From contig NZ_JAIPME010000002.1 of assembly GCF_019957155.1 (NCBI RefSeq), positions 124,001-188,000 on the forward strand: 64,000 nucleotides of DNA, read 5' to 3'. The translations under genes were made by a program, and so were the position numbers. The stretch comes from Anaerococcus murdochii. Lineage in GTDB: Bacteria; Bacillota; Clostridia; Tissierellales; Peptoniphilaceae. Numbering within the stretch: the first letter of the stretch is position 1; each line of letters starts with the position of its first letter. Positions 60,681 through 64,000 of this stretch are shown here, piece by piece. The notes beneath the pieces are model-generated. The model was not told the origin of the DNA. It did not search any database and worked only from the letters and a program-made list of their open reading frames with translations.

Positions 60681-63600
60681 TTATTCTTCGTCCTCATTCT
60701 TTTTATCTCTTGTAAAGAATAGTCCGACACTTGATGCTGCCATCAATCCTATATATAGTCCATAATTGCTTATGATACCAGTTGTAGGATTTAGGAAGTT
60801 CTTCACCTGGTTAATTACTTTTGTACCTGTTTGGTTAATAGTTTTCACAATCTTTGTGCCAGTTTGGTCTAGATTTTTCTTGCTATCATTTTTAACAGGT
60901 GGTTGGTTCTGACCAGGCTTTTTAGGATCTTTATCTCCTGGTTTTTCTGGAGTTTCTTCCTTATCTTTGTCAGGAGTTTCCTCCCTATCAGGATTTTTCT
61001 CCTTGCCATTTTCTTCGTCAGGAGTCTTTTCCTTATCTTCAGGTTCCTTTTCATCATCACCACCATCAGGTAATGTTGGGTCAGGATCTGGAGTAGGTAT
61101 ATAACCACCGCCTCCTGGATTGTCCCCTGGCTCTGGAGCTGGACATGGCTTGCATGGTTCTCTTACGTAGATTAATACCTTTGTATCTACTTGAGTTCCA
61201 TCATCATAACTTACTGTGATTATAGCAGATGTAAATTCATCTCCAACTTTAGTATTAGGACGTTTTATTACTTTTGCTCCCTTAATACTCTTTCCTTTAG
61301 GAAGTATAAGTTGACTTATCAATTGGTCATCACTTATCTCATCGTCTTTATCCACTTTCATTGGATTAGATTCAACACCGTTAACTTCGATTATTTCACC
61401 TGATGAAATGCTCTTTTCTTCATAAGTAGCTGTAATTATTGTCTCTTTATCAAATAATTTAGCTTTCTTAGGATTATATTCATCGCCTTTTGCATCAGCG
61501 CCAAGCTTCCATGCACTAAATATTTTCTTACCCTTTCCTACAGGATTATTTACAGGAATTATTACTTCTTTTTCTGGATTTACATAGAATATACTAGTTC
61601 CTTCGAGTTTTCCTTCGGCTGTTGGAACAAAGCTAACTTTTACAAAATTATCTGGAGTTCCAGCTGGTGGATTACCATGTTCATCAGCTGGTATAACATC
61701 CTCTGAATATTTAGCAACTAGGGTTATATCTTCTGTGACTTTGTATTCTTCTGGATTGATAATCTTACCATCAAGAGTCCATCCAACAAATAAATAACCT
61801 TTTTTTGTTGGGGATGGAACCTCTCCAATAGCAGTATCATGTTTTACCTTTTGTGCTGGAATATAATTTCCGCCATCTGTATCAAACTGAACTGTATGCA
61901 AATTCTCATCCCAAACAGCTACTGCAGTTGTGTTTTCATTTAGAGTGATTTTTTCACCTGGTTTGTAGATTTTTTCTCCAATCATCCAACCAGTCAAAGA
62001 ATAATTATCTTTCTTTAGGTCATTGCCACCAGCTAGGGTTATCTCTGTGCCTACATCATATGACAAAGCAGCTGGAACTTCTCCTGATGTTTTATCATCT
62101 GCTTCATAGGTCATGGTTACCTTGGCCAATTTGAACCTAGCAACGAATTTCTTGTCGGTTTTGATAGGTTTATCATCAATTTTTTCATACCAGGCATCAA
62201 AATCGTAGTTTTTATTTGGTACAGGAGTTGGTATTTTAAGGTCATCTGAACCTACTGTGATATTCTTTAATGGATTTACATAATAGGTCTTGTTTCCTTC
62301 TTCTAATTTACCATTTTCACCTGCTATAAATTCAACTTTAACATAGCCTTCTGGTTTTTGATCTATTTTTTCTGCTGGGATAACATCCTTATATGATTGG
62401 AAATGATAAACAAAAGTCTTATCATTTTCAAATGTTGCCTTTAATGCAGCATCTGTATTATCTTCATTTGTCCATTTTCCGCCATCAGCAACAAAGCCAA
62501 CATTTGGTTTTTTAGTAATTTTATTTGCAGTATCTGTTAGGTCTACTTCCTTTTCAGGATTTACATAGTAAACAGTTGTTCCTGATAGGCTACCATTGTC
62601 ATCTGCCACAAATTTTACAACCTTATATCCCTCTGGCTTATCAGAACCATCTGTGTTTTTCTGTGGAATAATATCATCAAGTGGCTTATATTCGGCTGTG
62701 ATTTCATAAGTAGGTGAATTTGCTTTTAAATTTACAGTTAAATCTTTATCCCAATTGTTAAATTTATAACCAAGATCTGGCTTTACAGTCGGTGCAGGAA
62801 TATTCACTTCAACTCCTGGTTTAATCCAGTATATTTGTGTGCCTTCTAATGAGCCATTGGTTCCAGGTTTAAATTCAACTTTTACATAACCTTCTACTTC
62901 AGTTGTAGAAATGTTATCAGGATCATTATAAAGAGCTGTGATTTTTGCACCATCTTTGTATTGAATTGCTTGGTCTATAGAAATATCCCATCTTGCAAAT
63001 TCATATCCAGTATTTGGAACAGGAGTAGGAGCTTTATCCTTAAGAACTACTGCCTTGTTTGGATTTACATAGTAAACTGCTTGTCCAGTTAATTCTTTTC
63101 CATGGTCACCCTTAACAAATGTTACAGTGATATAGCCATCTGGTTTCTCAGAATTGTCATCCTTTGTCTTTGGAATTACATCATCAATAGGATCATACTT
63201 AGCGGTAACAGTTTTATCAGCTTTTATTTCAAAATCATCTTTAGTGTCCCAGCCAGTAAATTTATAACCAACTTCTGCTTTTACTTCTGGTTTTACTATT
63301 GATGTGTCTCCTAAAGTTTTAGAAGGGTCAGCTTTTGGATTTACATAATAAACAGTTTGTCCTGTTATATCTTTTCCATGCTCGCCCTTGTCAAAGGTTA
63401 GGGTCACATAACCTTCTGGTTTTTCGTTTGGTGTTCCATCTTCCTTGTTTGCTGGAATAATATCATCAAGCTTTTTGAAGTTACCTTTAACTGTGGTGTC
63501 ATCGGTGTATTTCTTAGCTTTTTTAACAGTATCTTGGTCCCACTTTTCAAATTCATATCCTGTGTCAGCTTCTGTCTTTGGCTGTTGAATTGTTACTTCT

Positions 63601-64000
63601 TTATCAGGATTTACATAGTAGACTGTAACTTCACCATCAGCAATCTTGCCGCCTTCTGCTGGTTCAATTATAAATGTAACTGTTTTGTATCCTTCTGGTT
63701 GTTTATTTTCACTTCCATCTGGATTTGTCTTTGGGATTACAGCGCCTTTTTCGTTAAACTGAGCTGTGATTACGGTCTTATCTTTGTATTGAATTTTTTC
63801 ATTGATTGGTCTGTCCCAACCAGCAAAATCATAACCAGTTTTTGGAACTACTGATGGAGCATAAGCTTCTAGGGCTACAGCCTTATTTGGGTTGAGATAA
63901 AGAACTTTTTCTATATTTCCACCCTTGTCTGTAGTCTTGAAAGTAACTGTGATATAACCTTTTGGTTTTTCATTTGGACTTCCATCTTCTTTATTAGCTG
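60681..64000 (-). CDS. Large B-repeat cell-wall-anchored surface protein, 3' part
   Basis: The frame is open from the stop at 60681 to the right edge (over 1,100 residues), so the start lies outside. At least eight units carry the marker YYVNP or a variant, spaced about 82-95 residues, each with KPEGYxxVxF...G..L.G..YYVNP..V...P...GYxFxxWD..I...Y.....A.Y...DDVIP; they resemble InlB B-repeats/Flg_new. A Flg_new-like section (VQFDTDGGNYIPAQKV) lies near 61800-61900. Then come Pro/Asp/Glu-rich wall spacers and QTGTK repeats, followed by NPTTG, a hydrophobic helix and RDKKNEDEE. Secreted, probably adhesive or receptor-binding. Confidence 0.88.
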   Translation of the reverse strand, partial: ANKEDGSPNEKPKGYITVTFKTTDKGGNIEKVLYLNPNKAVALEAYAPSVVPKTGYDFAGWDRPINEKIQYKDKTVITAQFNEKGAVIPKTNPDGSENKQPEGYKTVTFIIEPAEGGKIADGEVTVYYVNPDKEVTIQQPKTEADTGYEFEKWDQDTVKKAKKYTDDTTVKGNFKKLDDIIPANKEDGTPNEKPEGYVTLTFDKGEHGKDITGQTVYYVNPKADPSKTLGDTSIVKPEVKAEVGYKFTGWDTKDDFEIKADKTVTAKYDPIDDVIPKTKDDNSEKPDGYITVTFVKGDHGKELTGQAVYYVNPNKAVVLKDKAPTPVPNTGYEFARWDISIDQAIQYKDGAKITALYNDPDNISTTEVEGYVKVEFKPGTNGSLEGTQIYWIKPGVEVNIPAPTVKPDLGYKFNNWDKDLTVNLKANSPTYEITAEYKPLDDIIPQKNTDGSDKPEGYKVVKFVADDNGSLSGTTVYYVNPEKEVDLTDTANKITKKPNVGFVADGGKWTNEDNTDAALKATFENDKTFVYHFQSYKDVIPAEKIDQKPEGYVKVEFIAGENGKLEEGNKTYYVNPLKNITVGSDDLKIPTPVPNKNYDFDAWYEKIDDKPIKTDKKFVARFKLAKVTMTYEADDKTSGEVPAALSYDVGTEITLAGGNDLKKDNYSLTGWMIGEKIYKPGEKITLNENTTAVAVWDENLHTVQFDTDGGNYIPAQKVKHDTAIGEVPSPTKKGYLFVGWTLDGKIINPEEYKVTEDITLVAKYSEDVIPADEHGNPPAGTPDNFVKVSFVPTAEGKLEGTSIFYVNPEKEVIIPVNNPVGKGKKIFSAWKLGADAKGDEYNPKKAKLFDKETIITATYEEKSISSGEIIEVNGVESNPMKVDKDDEISDDQLISQLILPKGKSIKGAKVIKRPNTKVGDEFTSAIITVSYDDGTQVDTKVLIYVREPCKPCPAPEPGDNPGGGGYIPTPDPDPTLPDGGDDEKEPEDKEKTPDEENGKEKNPDREETPDKDKEETPEKPGDKDPKKPGQNQPPVKNDSKKNLDQTGTKIVKTINQTGTKVINQVKNFLNPTTGIISNYGLYIGLMAASSVGLFFTRDKKNEDEE

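Noticed and set aside
61500-64000. Regular repeats that might suggest a CRISPR array or tandem DNA repeat
   Set aside because: The period is about 250-285 nt, the units are diverged at DNA level and stay in one open frame; they are protein repeats.

Overview
The window comes from a low-GC, Gram-positive anaerobe. Gene order and protein style (a butyrate-forming acyl-CoA pathway, meso-diaminopimelate dehydrogenase, B-repeat surface protein with an NPTTG sorting signal, BceRSAB-like module, T-box, lysine riboswitch) fit the Tissierellia/Peptoniphilaceae, most likely an Anaerococcus-like species. That assignment is inference from the sequence alone.

Layout. (1) 1-5750, minus strand: ylxM-ffh-rpsP-khpA-rimM-trmD (trmD runs off the left edge), then a membrane-anchored HtrA protease and a membrane-anchored MsrAB repair enzyme. 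(2) 5884-7725: a complete-looking group II intron, placed directly behind the terminator of a tRNA-Arg gene. (3) 7767-14580, minus strand: one rRNA operon (16S, tRNA-Ala, 23S, 5S) with its promoter, followed by Asn, fMet, Met, Glu(CTC), Glu(TTC), Val, Asp, Thr, Gly and a separately promoted Arg tRNA. The 23S gene carries a 250-nt intervening sequence in helix 45. The 5S and the Asp tRNA are each followed by a degenerate second copy of their own 3' end. (4) 14706-26930: one long minus-strand run under a Phe T-box: pheS-pheT-zapA-U32 peptidase-mutS2-argS-membrane protein-TPR protein. (5) 26940-28906: L20-leader operon infC-rpmI-rplT-rRNA methyltransferase. (6) 28945-32333: DegV, a DUF1836 protein, a metallo-beta-lactamase-like protein without metal ligands, and a YbaK deacylase with an unknown partner.

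(7) 32326-37897: lysine/DAP locus. A lysine riboswitch controls lysA-asd-(dapA'-'dapB remnant)-ddh, and the aspartate kinase gene is divergent. Two lesions are visible: a deletion that joins the start of dapA to the rear of dapB out of frame, and a one-base frameshift in the kinase. (8) 37954-47348: butyrate pathway: CoA-transferase; crt-hbd-thl; bcd-etfB-etfA; and a divergent FAD-linked lactate/glycolate-type dehydrogenase. Together these could take acetyl-CoA (and lactate) to butyrate. (9) 47425-49661: hisS, a GME-fold-like protein, tRNA-Cys and a second identical tRNA-Gly. (10) 49865-59768: transport and stress block: MATE exporter, a BceRSAB-like peptide-sensing module, and a MarR-regulated heterodimeric ABC exporter. 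(11) 59867-64000: a repeat-rich intergenic stretch, a RelE/RHH toxin-antitoxin pair, and the 3' part of a very large cell-wall-anchored B-repeat protein that runs off the right edge.

Most of the window is core housekeeping. The parts that deserve a second look are the damaged DAP pathway, the 23S intervening sequence, the repeated gene-tail pattern behind 5S and tRNA-Asp, and the duplicated intergenic element near 59.9-60.05 kb.
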